Assembly (NCBI GenBank): GCA_014529385.2 | Contig: CM043947.1 | Location: 131,211,891-131,275,890 of the forward strand | From: Adiantum capillus-veneris | Lineage: Eukaryota; Streptophyta; Polypodiopsida; Polypodiales; Pteridaceae | Length of the DNA: 64,000 nucleotides | Direction of reading: 5' to 3' | Shown here: positions 56,139-64,000 of the stretch, one piece after another | How the letters are laid out: every line of letters begins with the position of its first letter | Position numbering within the stretch: the first letter of the stretch is position 1 | Notes under the pieces: model-generated | Told to the model about the DNA's origin: nothing | The model's database searches: none | Seen by the model: only the letters and a program-made list of their open reading frames with translations | Position numbers and translations under genes: made by a program

Positions 56139-56820
56139 TTAAAATTGTATGCCCAAGTAATGATGCAACAGCCCCAAATCTTTCATCTTGAAAGTAGCAT
56201 TCAAATCAGCCTTATATTCAGCAATATATCTCTCCTTTGGTCCGGTGATCAGCAAATCATCTACATAAAGAACCACAATGAGAAGTACATCACCCTCACA
56301 CTTTATGTACAATGTGCTTTCTGTTGGACTATTACGAAAGCCTTGTTTGACCAAATGAGTGTCAACTTTCTCATACCAAGCACGAGGAGATTGCTGCAAC
56401 CCATACGAAGCCTTGTTATATTTGCACACTTTGTCCTCTTGTCCTTTCTTGACAAAACTGTGAGGCTACGTTACATAAACTTCCTCAAATATGTCACCAT
56501 TCAAGAAAGCAGTAACAATATCTGATTGATGTACATTCCAACCAAAATGAGCTGCCAATGCACATAGAAAACGCACATTAGTCATACAACAAGTGGGAGC
56601 AAAAGTCTCTTCATAATCTATGCCTTTTTGTTGTGCATAACCCTTTGCAACAAGTCGAGCCTTATGGCGATCAATCTCACCATCCGGCTTGCGTTTCAAC
56701 TTGTAAACCCACTTCATACCAATGGCCTTTTTGCCAGGAGGCAAATCACATAAAGTCCATGTGTTATTTTCTATAAGTGCATCATATTCTGATTTCATGG
56801 CAGCCATCCAATTTTCTGAA
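56139..56820 (-). pseudogene. Copia element: reverse transcriptase
   Basis: Frame 56807-56466 reads NTWTLCDLPPGKKAIGMKWV and YKLKRKPDGEIDRHKARLVA, then GYAQQKGIDYEETFAPT and HQSDIVTAFLNGDIFEEVYV. A TAG (56466-56468) interrupts it in the place of a Gln codon. The same frame continues at 56429 with KASYGLQQSPRAWYEKVDTH and the active site LYVDDLLITG. Its YVDD box is intact. A frameshift near 56.13 kb separates it from RNase H. Confidence 0.93.
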
Positions 56821-56822
56821 TT

Positions 56823-57110
56823 CTATGCTTCATCAAAAGACAGAGGTTCCTCAACATCATGTAGGCTAGACACAGCCAAAGTATAACAATTTGATGCATA
56901 AGATGCATGGCAAGAGCCTAAACGAGTACGACTAGACAAAGGTGCATCCAATTTACTGTCACGCAATGTATGCACCAGCCATTTTGGCATACCTCTAGCT
57001 TGCTCATTTTCAGCCCTTTCCTCATCAAGTACATCATGTACATCTGCATCAGTAATAGGCTGATCTGTAACATTTTTAGAAACCCCCATAGGCTGTACAT
57101 TCGCCTTATT
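56823..57110 (-). pseudogene. Copia element: integrase-RT linker
   Basis: Open frame of 88 codons rich in Asp/Glu and Ser, ending SSLHDVEEPLSFDEA before a TAG at 56823-56825; the EP.SF.EA phrase is the usual lead-in to copia RT. Confidence 0.8.
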
Positions 57111-57115
57111 GGAAT

Positions 57116-58054
57116 TTACATTAAAACTTCCACACTGAAAAGAGGCAACAAAGTGTCGTAAATGTCATGTGAGCTTACATTACTGTTTCTAGTACATGAC
57201 AACAAGGGCTGAATAGAATCTTCCACAAACAGTACATCCTGTGAAACCAAAATACGCTTTCTTTGCAGATGATACAACCTGTAGCCTTTGCTTTCAGAAC
57301 TATAACCAACAAAAATACATTTGACAGCCTTATCATCCAATTTTCTGCGCTGCACTTGTGGCACTAAACCATAAGCCAAACAGCCAAAAACACGTATGTG
57401 CTCAATAGATGGATTTCTATCATGCCATGCTTCATATGGAGTCATAGACTGCAACGCTTTCGTAGGACACCTGTTAAGTACATAAGTGGCACACATGACA
57501 GCCTCGAGCCAAAACGAATGTGGATTTCTATCATGCCATGCTTCATATGGAGTCATAGACTGCAACGCTTTCGTAGGACACCTGTTAAGTACATAAGTGG
57601 CACACATGACAGCCTCGAGCCAAAACGAATGTGGTAAAGCTTGACTCTTGACCATGCATTGTGCCATTTTCGTAAGTGACCTGTTTTTCCTCTCAGCTAC
57701 ACCATTTTGCCGAGGCGTATAAGGCACTGTACAATGGTGTTTTATCCCACGACTGGCCAGAAATGCATTAAATTCATGAGACATATACTCCCCCCCTCGA
57801 TCGGAATGGAGGGTGCCCATAGTATATTTTGAGACATTTTCAGCCATAGCCAGAAATTGTTTGAAGCACATAAAAACTTTGGACTTCGCTTTAAGCAGAA
57901 ATACCCATGCATGTGTGGAGTAATCATCAATGAAAGCCACCAAGTACAGGTAATTGCCCAAGGATGGAGTTTGCATGGCCCCACAGACATCAGTATGCAC
58001 AAGCTGCAACCTGCATGTGGCCCTAATTGAACCATCCTTTGGAAACTTAGAACG
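57116..58054 (-). pseudogene. Copia element: integrase with internal duplication
   Basis: 297 open codons. Catalytic Asp in LVHTDVCGAM, second Asp in LHSDRGGEYMS, Glu in RQNGVAERKNRSL. Then a 37-residue segment HSFWLEAVMCATYVLNRCP (continuing to WHDRNP) occurs twice in tandem. RVFGCLAY and FVGYSSESKGYRLY follow, as in the copia family. The duplication is in frame and lies after the catalytic Glu, so it adds a second copy of one helix-rich piece and probably disturbs folding. Upstream it is separated from the protease frame by one TAG (58055-58057). Confidence 0.93.
57411..57632. repeat. 111-bp perfect in-frame tandem duplication in copia integrase
   Basis: Copies 57411-57521 and 57522-57632 appear identical by eye and encode the same 37 residues twice. 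Confidence 0.96.
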
Positions 58055-58890
58055 CTACATTTTACCCAAAATACAGCCTTCACAAACACGTTTGATAGGT
58101 GCTTCAAGAGGCGGCAAAGAAGCAACCATATCAGATTTCTGCAAACGCAGCAAACGGACAAAATTCAGATGCCCAAAACATGCATGCCAAAGTTTTGCAT
58201 CTGAAATAGCCCTTGAATCTGCAACTGTATTTGCAAAATTTTGTCCACACTTGTCATACAACGTGAGCTTATACAGCCCACGGCACAAAAAGGCAGATGT
58301 AACAATTTCATCACCAAAACTAAGATCATGAACTGTACATCTGTCATCCACAAATTTGACTACAAGTCCAAGTCTAGCAGGTGCAGATACAAACAAAAGA
58401 TTCTTCTTGATCCCAGGTACATAAAGTGCATCAACGAGTGTAAAAGAACTGCCATTTGCAGCAGTAAGCACAATCTTTCCAACCCCCTGAACTGGATAAG
58501 AGGCATTGTTGGCACAAGTGACTGAATTCCAATGAGGGACAGACTCGAGAGAGGTGAACAATTCACGATGTGAGGTAATGTGCTTTGTAGCACCACTGTC
58601 GAAATACCATACATGTGAATCTACCGCAACTGACAAGCATGCATCATGGACAGCAGGATTGTAAGTGCACTCTACATTAAAAGCCCATTCTGCATCAACA
58701 TCAGCAACACAGTCTCCTTTCAAAGAAGACTCAACGATGGCTGCATTTGCAGTGAAACCAGCATTTGCAATGGAACCACCGTCTTTCTTCTTAGCCTCTT
58801 TGGCCTTCAACTTAGGACACTGCTTGATCAAATGATCATTAGCTCTACAATAATGGCAACGCATCTTCTTTTTGCCCTCATCACCAAAAT
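58055..58890 (-). pseudogene. Copia element: zinc knuckle, protease and pre-integrase domain
   Basis: Frame 58864-58055. Zinc knuckle CHYCRANDHLIKQC with standard CX2CX4HX4C spacing. Protease active site is WYFDSGATKHIT (Asp-Ser-Gly). The GAG-pre-integrase zinc motif is LWHACFGHLNFVRL ... CEGCILGKM. These are in normal copia order. The frame ends at TAG 58055-58057, and the same frame goes on as integrase. Confidence 0.93.
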
Positions 58891-59024
58891 TTCCAGACGA
58901 ATTGCTACCAGTAGAAGCATTAGGAACAAAAGTTTGCCACTTGCAGCAGAACTATAAGAAGTGGCTGCTACTGTTACCACCCTTTCTTTGAGAAGCAATA
59001 AAAGCCTGTTCAATTGTACGCTGT

Positions 59025-59698
59025 CTAGCTCTTTTTTTTTTTGGAAAGTGACTCTTGCAACAGCAATGTGCATAATGCATCAAACTTGACAACTTCAGGA
59101 TTTCCTTGTGTCATTAGTCTCCAGGTACTAGCAAAAGTCTGGTATGAATCTGGTAAGGCATCAAGAATAGTCTGCACAAGGGAACTGTCTGAAATGACTT
59201 CACTTGCAGAAATAAGTTGGTCATTGATATCCTTGACACCAGCAAGGAAAGTGTCCATATCATCTTCCTCATGCATAATCTTTGATTCCAGCTCTTTATG
59301 CAGCAAAGCAATTCTAGCCTCATTGCGGCTTGCATAAAGACCTTCTAGAATATCCCAATCCTGTTTTGCAGATTTTGCTGAACGAATGTGAGGAACAATG
59401 GTGCGCTTAACAGACAACGCAATCAATGCATGAGCCTGCGCATCCTTTACATCTCAATGAGCTTGTTCTACCATAGGCAAAACAACTCTAATAGCAACAA
59501 TCCTTGTAGACCTGCAACATCCTCAACATCGCTTGCATCCTCAGAACCAAGGCGTACATCAATGCCCTGCACAATATTCCAGACACCCGTTGACAGAAGA
59601 ACATGTTGCATCATGTAAGCCCACGTAGGGTAATTGTCCCCATCCAATCTGTCCTCAGCAGCAAACATCTTGAACACATCTGTGTTGTTGTCAACCAT
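59025..59698 (-). pseudogene. Copia element: gag
   Basis: Start ATG at 59696-59698 (MVDNNTDVFKMFAAEDRLDG), with DNYPTWAYMMQHVLLSTGVW typical of copia gag. A frameshift at ~59.45 kb leads to frame 59426-59025: AKSAKQDWDILEGLYASRNE, LLHKELESKIMHEEDDMDTF and LPDSYQTFASTW. UBN2-type gag signature. A poly-T/poly-A stretch near 59030 ends the frame with Lys residues. Confidence 0.9.
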
Positions 59699-60046
59699 GA
59701 TAAATGATGCACCTGATGTGAAAACTGTCCGAAAAGAGGAGAAATGGAGCAGGAACAACACGTGCTATATAGCACAAACCGTAGAAGACTGTAAGGCACC
59801 TGTTATGCAAAAAACGGCACTGACAAAAATTCTACACAAAATGACAAAATTGTCTGTGCAGACCTACCTGTAGTGAAAACGAAGGCTGAAATGAGCTCAA
59901 CTCAAAAATATGAGCAAACTGAGCTCCATGAGCTCACCCAAAATTTTTGTCAACCTGCGAAGGCTCGCCAAACCTCACTGAAATCGGAGAAAGTGAACAG
60001 GTGTGTGCTGGAGCAGCTGGCGACTAAGCCCGGGAGGACGCAACCT
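59699..60046 (-). other. Copia element: 5' leader
   Basis: Untranslated leader between primer site and gag start; no other feature seen. Confidence 0.7.
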
Positions 60047-60058
60047 GCTCTGATACCA
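60047..60058 (-). promoter_or_regulatory. Copia element: primer-binding site, tRNA-iMet type
   Basis: Reverse strand TGGTATCAGAGC, two bases from the 5' LTR. Confidence 0.93.
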
Positions 60059-60060
60059 AT

Positions 60061-60286
60061 TGTTGGAATTAGGGTTGCAGAGAAACGCGCACATCTTGGA
60101 GAGATGAAGGAAGCTCAAGGCACACAATGGAGAGTGTGTTACTTAATGTGCAATTGAAAGATAGATAGCACTAGAGTGATGGGCATATATACAATGCTCG
60201 GGGGGGAAAACCTCCTAAAGAGGGAAAAAATGCCCCGGCGGTCCTAGTGCGTTCACACACATCACTACCACATGTATATGGTAACA
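60061..60286 (-). repeat. Copia element: 5' LTR (right copy)
   Basis: Plus strand TGTTGGAATTAGGGTTGC to GGTAACA, followed by AGAAA. Confidence 0.95.
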
Positions 60287-60291
60287 AGAAA
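60287..60291. repeat. Copia element: target-site duplication AGAAA, right copy
   Basis: Identical to 55009-55013. Confidence 0.93.
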
Positions 60292-60660
60292 CAAGCACGA
60301 AGACGCCATGGTGGAAGCTCAGATAAATTTGCAAGAAGTAGAAGGTCTCAAAAGCCAGATGATCCCTCAACATTAGGAATTGACAAGAGCCTAAGATGCT
60401 CTAGCAAAAGCACAAAGGTTAGTCAACCTACATAAAAGTGTAATTATTAATGTAGAATCAGTGATCAAAGATATTATTGAGCACTCAAACACATTGAAAA
60501 ACAAGTGAGCAAATGCAAAAGTGCAATTAGAGAGCACAGAAGAAGAGTTGGTAGCCCAAAATTGTATAGTCGAGAGAATCAAGACCAACCCCAGACTTGC
60601 ATGGCTCACAAAAATAGGAGCTATATCCTCAAATGTGGAAGAGCATTTTTTATAAGAAAA
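60292..60660 (+). pseudogene. Gene X, plus-strand copy, second part
   Basis: Continues gene X after the copia insertion. The plus strand reads NVESVIKDIIEHSNTLKNK, a stop, ANAKVQLESTEEELVAQNCI, then VERIKTNPRLAWLTKIGAIS. The minus copy has DVLEHPNTLENQ...AKVQLEGTEEELIAQRCI LEKIKANHRLTRL (pieces) at 44.3-44.5 kb. Coiled-coil composition. It ends near 60655 in an A-rich stretch. Confidence 0.6.
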
Positions 60661-61462
60661 ATAAAATAGTAAAAATAAAATGTGGCGTATATTACAAAAT
60701 GAAGGTCTTGGATACCTGGATAGGACTAAAGGGAAAAACCCAGTGGAAAAAAAATGCCTTTAGTCACCATTAAATGTGAGGCTATATGTACTTATGTTTG
60801 ATGTAACCGAGTTTTGTTGAGTTAAAGTACTTATGGCCGTATGGCTACTATTATTGACTTGATATACATTGGATAAGTGTTAGTAGCTTGAAGTCAGAGT
60901 CGTTGTTGTTGAGCAAATGCTTATGAAACATGTTACTGCTTCGTCATCGTCATTTTGTTGTGTAAGTGCATGGGTGGAACACAAATCGTGTCAAATGCAA
61001 ATGTCCAATGATGGGACATTATATATGCTTGCACATATAGATGCATGGGAAACAATATGCGGTGTGAGAGGAGTTTGAATGGGTGCCTCCAAGAGTGAAC
61101 GTAGCTAGAGAAGCAAAAATATATTTGACTTCAAGAGCTACGGTTACTCACAAGAAGGGTTTTTGTCGACAAGGTTTTTTCCACTCTCCTCACTGTGTTC
61201 ATGTGCGAGAGTGTTTTCTGGACTACTCTGCCACTCCACCATTTAAAATAGTAGACTTCGACTCTTATGCTCACCTATCCAGCATGAGCGATTCAATTTT
61301 ACAATATGCTCAACTCTTCCAGCTTGAGCTATAATCTAAATATCTAGACTCATAGACCACAAAAAATATTAAGACATGAAGTTTGGGTCTGACGCTTGCT
61401 CATTTAGTGGCTCAGCTACCCGACTCTTGACTCTTATGCCATCATTTTTATGGCGCCTTGAC
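60661..61462. other. Unassigned stretch between gene X and element T
   Basis: No domain recognised. The block at ~60713-60770 (GGACTAAAGGGAAAAACCCA, then GTGGAAAAAAAATGCCTTTA) resembles 16311-16350. An 83-codon plus frame at 61083-61334 has no known motif. Confidence 0.35.
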
Positions 61463-62350
61463 TTACGCTCGGGAGCTTTCGACCAAGAATAGGTTTTGAA
61501 ATTCAAAACTCCCATCCTCGAAGAGAGGATTTGTAAAGGACCATACTGGCAATATTGGTTTCTTTTGCCATACCTGGGTGACCTTGGTTGTCAAAATTTC
61601 TTTTTGTTGTTGTTGGTCCCTTGGTTGAGAAGATTGGCTCACTCCATTCTCTGTAACACTTTGTCTATCATGTCTTGACATTTCTTGAGAGCTAGAGATG
61701 ACTTCAATCTTCTTCGTTATGTGTTGTTCTTTTGGCACCCATTTGTATCTGCATCGTGTGATTAGCGTGTCTTTGCAGATATCCTTTGCCTGGACTATGA
61801 CATTGTCCTTGATTTTGCCTTCCTTGAAATTGCGATTATCTTCAAGCTGAAGTCGTCTGATTGAAGAATGTTTACCTGGCATCTTTGGTAGCCAGATTCT
61901 CCGATTTCCTTAATAGTAACCTTGTGCTTGAAGAATTGTAGATGGCACTTCCCATGATATTTTTGATGTCGTATTGAGATGTACAAGAGTGCCATTTTTG
62001 GGATTATTTACCGATGAAGTCCTATGTTGGTATGATGGCCAGCTAAATTTAAAATTTCCTGCGTACCTTTGGCGAGCCTTGTTGATTGGTCTCCTTTGGT
62101 GATATAAATATGAGCTTTGTTGCTTTTGGGGACGCTTTTTGAAACCTTTATCCACCGCAAAAGCCGATGTCTGTGGTTTTGGTAACCAAAGTTTCTTTTG
62201 ACCCTCATAATAGCCTTGTTCTGCTAAGCTGTAGTGGGAGGCTATCCATCCCATGTGTTTACCTTTCGTCAATTGGCTAGGATCATTTACCCATATTGAG
62301 TCCTTGACCTTTATTTCTCCAGCTTTAATGTAGACCTTTGAAGACCTTTG
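61463..62350 (-). pseudogene. Element T: GYY / W-x-P-K repeat tail
   Basis: Same frame as the upstream 533-codon ORF, with a stop at 62351-62353 and a TAA at 61910-61912. Motifs: GWIASHYSLAEQGYYEGQKK then LWLPKPQ (~62245-62175). Next is SWEVPSTILQAQGYY, stop, GNRRIWLPKMPG (~61955-61870). Then RYKWVPKEQH (~61745). So two copies of W-x(8,9)-QGYY-x-G-x(4)-W-L-P-K plus single W-V-P-K units. Basic and Gln/Ser-rich between motifs. The same motifs occur in element C (25.65-26.0 kb). Confidence 0.7.
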
Positions 62351-64000
62351 TTAACGGTGATCTCGCAGTGTAGGATATTTCGGTTGAAAGACTTTCTTTG
62401 GAGTCCGTCTTTCATGTGGAAGCATGTGGTCAGTTGATGTTGAAGCTCTGTCTTGAACTTTTCGGGGCTGGATTGAAGACTCTGATTTAAGGGGCTGCTT
62501 CTGTTGGTAGGACATTTGTGGGCTCATTTTGGCTTTGCCTTTGTGAGAAGCCAATAATCTTGGAGCAGTAGTAGGCTGGATTTCTTGACAGCTAGTCGTG
62601 ATGACCATTGTTGAAAATTCAGGTTCTTCTGCCAATGTTTTTGCCCAGTGCTTGGACAAAATCAAATGTGTACTCATTTTGGAGGAATCCACCACTAGGA
62701 ATTTGTCTTTGATTACCTTTGACCGTAGTTTAAGGGTAGCTTCTGCAATCCCTAAACTTGTGACAACTATTCCATGTGATATAGGAACCTGTACCTGAAT
62801 TTCATACAGTTCTGGCTTACCTAGAAGTAACCACATCCCATAAGACATGACATTAGTCGTGGCAGTGCAATCTATCTCTGCTGTAAAATTGAATTTCAAT
62901 TTCTCATGCACTTCCAACGATAATTTAATCTTCTTGTTGGCTATCAAGTAGCCGATGTCCTCTTTGCTTTTGGTACTTGTCTTGGACTTTTGTGCCTTGG
63001 AAGCTTTGTCATCCTCTTGTATGTTGAACTTCTTTGTCATTTGACTGGTTGTAGCATGTTCCAAGTGCTTACTATCTTCTGCTGCTTGTTGGTGTTCATT
63101 GCTAGTTTTTGACTGTGACGCCTTGATTCTTGATTTCAGAAGCTCTCTGTCACTATTTACTTCTTCTAGCACTTGAAGGTCATTCAATGGTGACTTTTCT
63201 TCTTGGAAATGTTCTGAATCTTGTGTAGCATGATGTTGAGGTTGACTCTCTTCTTCTGATGCAATGGTCGCCGTGGCCTTTGGTTTCCATTGTTCCATGG
63301 GTTTTTGTAGAGTCTCTTCTCGAAAATATTCATTCATATCCTGTATTGCTTGTCCTTGGTAGTCAATCTTGGACTCAGTCATTTCCTGTTCTTCTGTGCA
63401 TTCTATGTCTTCAGTTACATCTTCTTTTAGCTTCTCATACTCTTTGATTTGTTCAATCACCAATGAAGAGTCCACAGTAGAGAATTTATTTGGTAGACGT
63501 TCAGCTTCATCCATTGATTCTATCTGCATGTCTTCCACTTGTGATGTGGCACTAAGATTTTTTGTTACCTCTGCCACCTCTTCTTGTGTTGGCTCACTAT
63601 CGTCAGAATCTTGGCTTCTTTTGCTCTCGAACCTTGAACTACGAGCTTCATCTTCATCACCTTGTGGATGCTTTGACTTGTCCTCACTGAGGTTCCTTAA
63701 ACGATCTTGAATCAGCTGATTCAATTGATCTTTTTTGAAAGCCTGATTCTCTATGATAATGTCGTTGACACCCTTGACTTCAAGCAACTGTGTCTTGAGC
63801 CTATCTTTTGTGCTCTGCGACAATATCTGTTTCTTTTCTGGAGATCTTGTTGGGGATTCTTTCTTTCGTTCCCTTGTTGTCACTGTCTGAACTTTGCTTT
63901 TGGCTTGTTGCTTCTTCTTTTCCATGTAGAGCTTTGCTGGGCAGTCCTTCACTAAATGACCAATGGCACATTGGTCGCAATATGTTGTTATCTCAACATG
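62351..64000 (-). CDS. Element T: zinc knuckle, long charged linker and PR2-like domain in one frame
   Basis: The reverse frame is open from the window edge to 62351 (533 codons after residue V/M at 63952, plus ~16 before). The start within the window reads CDQCAIGHLVKDCP, a zinc knuckle with CX2CX3HX4C spacing. Then comes ~330 residues of Glu/Lys/Ser/Gln-rich linker, likely coiled or disordered. The PR2-like domain follows: FTAEIDCTATTNVMSYGMWL then LLGKPELYEIQVQV, and SLGIAEATLKL, DKFLVVDSSKMSTHLILSKH. The Asp is kept, but the motif is DCT, not DTG. No RT, RNase H or integrase lies between knuckle and PR2. The element extends beyond the right edge. Confidence 0.68.
   Translation of the reverse strand, partial: HVEITTYCDQCAIGHLVKDCPAKLYMEKKKQQAKSKVQTVTTRERKKESPTRSPEKKQILSQSTKDRLKTQLLEVKGVNDIIIENQAFKKDQLNQLIQDRLRNLSEDKSKHPQGDEDEARSSRFESKRSQDSDDSEPTQEEVAEVTKNLSATSQVEDMQIESMDEAERLPNKFSTVDSSLVIEQIKEYEKLKEDVTEDIECTEEQEMTESKIDYQGQAIQDMNEYFREETLQKPMEQWKPKATATIASEEESQPQHHATQDSEHFQEEKSPLNDLQVLEEVNSDRELLKSRIKASQSKTSNEHQQAAEDSKHLEHATTSQMTKKFNIQEDDKASKAQKSKTSTKSKEDIGYLIANKKIKLSLEVHEKLKFNFTAEIDCTATTNVMSYGMWLLLGKPELYEIQVQVPISHGIVVTSLGIAEATLKLRSKVIKDKFLVVDSSKMSTHLILSKHWAKTLAEEPEFSTMVITTSCQEIQPTTAPRLLASHKGKAKMSPQMSYQQKQPLKSESSIQPRKVQDRASTSTDHMLPHERRTPKKVFQPKYPTLRDHR

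Larger units (their letters stand above)
55014..60286 (-). mobile_element. Complete Ty1/copia retrotransposon inserted in gene X
   Basis: 222- and 226-bp LTRs, a tRNA-iMet primer site beside the right LTR, a G-rich PPT beside the left LTR, and an exact AGAAA duplication. Protein order on the reverse strand is gag, protease, integrase, RT, RNase H, as in Ty1/copia. The reading frame is broken by a few frameshifts and several CAG-to-TAG-type stops, so it is defective but young compared with its host sequence. Confidence 0.95.

Overview
The window looks like nuclear DNA of a land plant with a large, repeat-rich genome. It is AT-rich, and almost every recognisable segment is an LTR retrotransposon or a decayed piece of one. 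Primer-binding sites match plant initiator-Met and Asp tRNAs, and the reverse transcriptases are of Ty3/gypsy (Athila/Tat-like and chromovirus-like) and Ty1/copia types. No host gene, tRNA, rRNA or CRISPR array was recognised. The lineage (fern, lycophyte, gymnosperm or angiosperm) cannot be decided from this sequence. All homology calls rest on reading motifs by eye; no alignment or database search was run. Element letters below are my own labels.

Layout. 1-7.1 kb: decayed minus-strand Ty3/gypsy element Y (RT-RNase H, protease remnant, zinc knuckle, gag), split by a complete non-autonomous LTR element at 3234-5729 (TSD CATAT). 7.1-13 kb: fragments of element W (minus; 3' LTR edge, PPT, pol end, gag) and the 3' LTR edge of a plus-strand element P. 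13.0-14.96 kb and 37.38-38.26 kb: two halves of minus-strand element Z, split by element A (LTRs 14959-16022 and 36782-37382). Inside A lies a decayed plus-strand chromovirus-like element B (16.8-22.2 kb) followed by an inverted B-type LTR. That LTR is itself split by a complete 13.2-kb Athila/Tat-like element C (22743-35948, TSD CGTAG). This is at least four nested insertion layers.

38.8-40.9 kb holds a ~280-bp tandem array whose units carry a palindrome. 42-44 kb holds a plus-strand gag fragment (S). 44.0-46.2 kb holds an unrecognised retroelement-associated protein (X, minus). 46.3-47.3 kb holds a second ~280-bp array. 48.1-52.4 kb holds element V (minus, RT-RNase H with integrase lost). 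52.4-53.3 kb holds a plus-strand integrase fragment (U). 53.5-60.7 kb holds a plus-strand X copy interrupted by a complete Ty1/copia element (55014-60286, TSD AGAAA). 61.46-64.0 kb holds element T (minus).

The most interesting signal is shared by C, V and T, and in part by Z. A second retropepsin-like domain (called PR2 here) lies at the 3' end of the polyprotein: downstream of integrase in C, downstream of RNase H in V. In C, V and T it is followed by a tail of repeated W-x-P-K motifs, two of them in a longer GYY-G-x(4)-W-x-P-K form. In T this module follows a zinc knuckle directly in one nearly open frame without RT or integrase. I do not recognise this module from described Athila/Tat elements.
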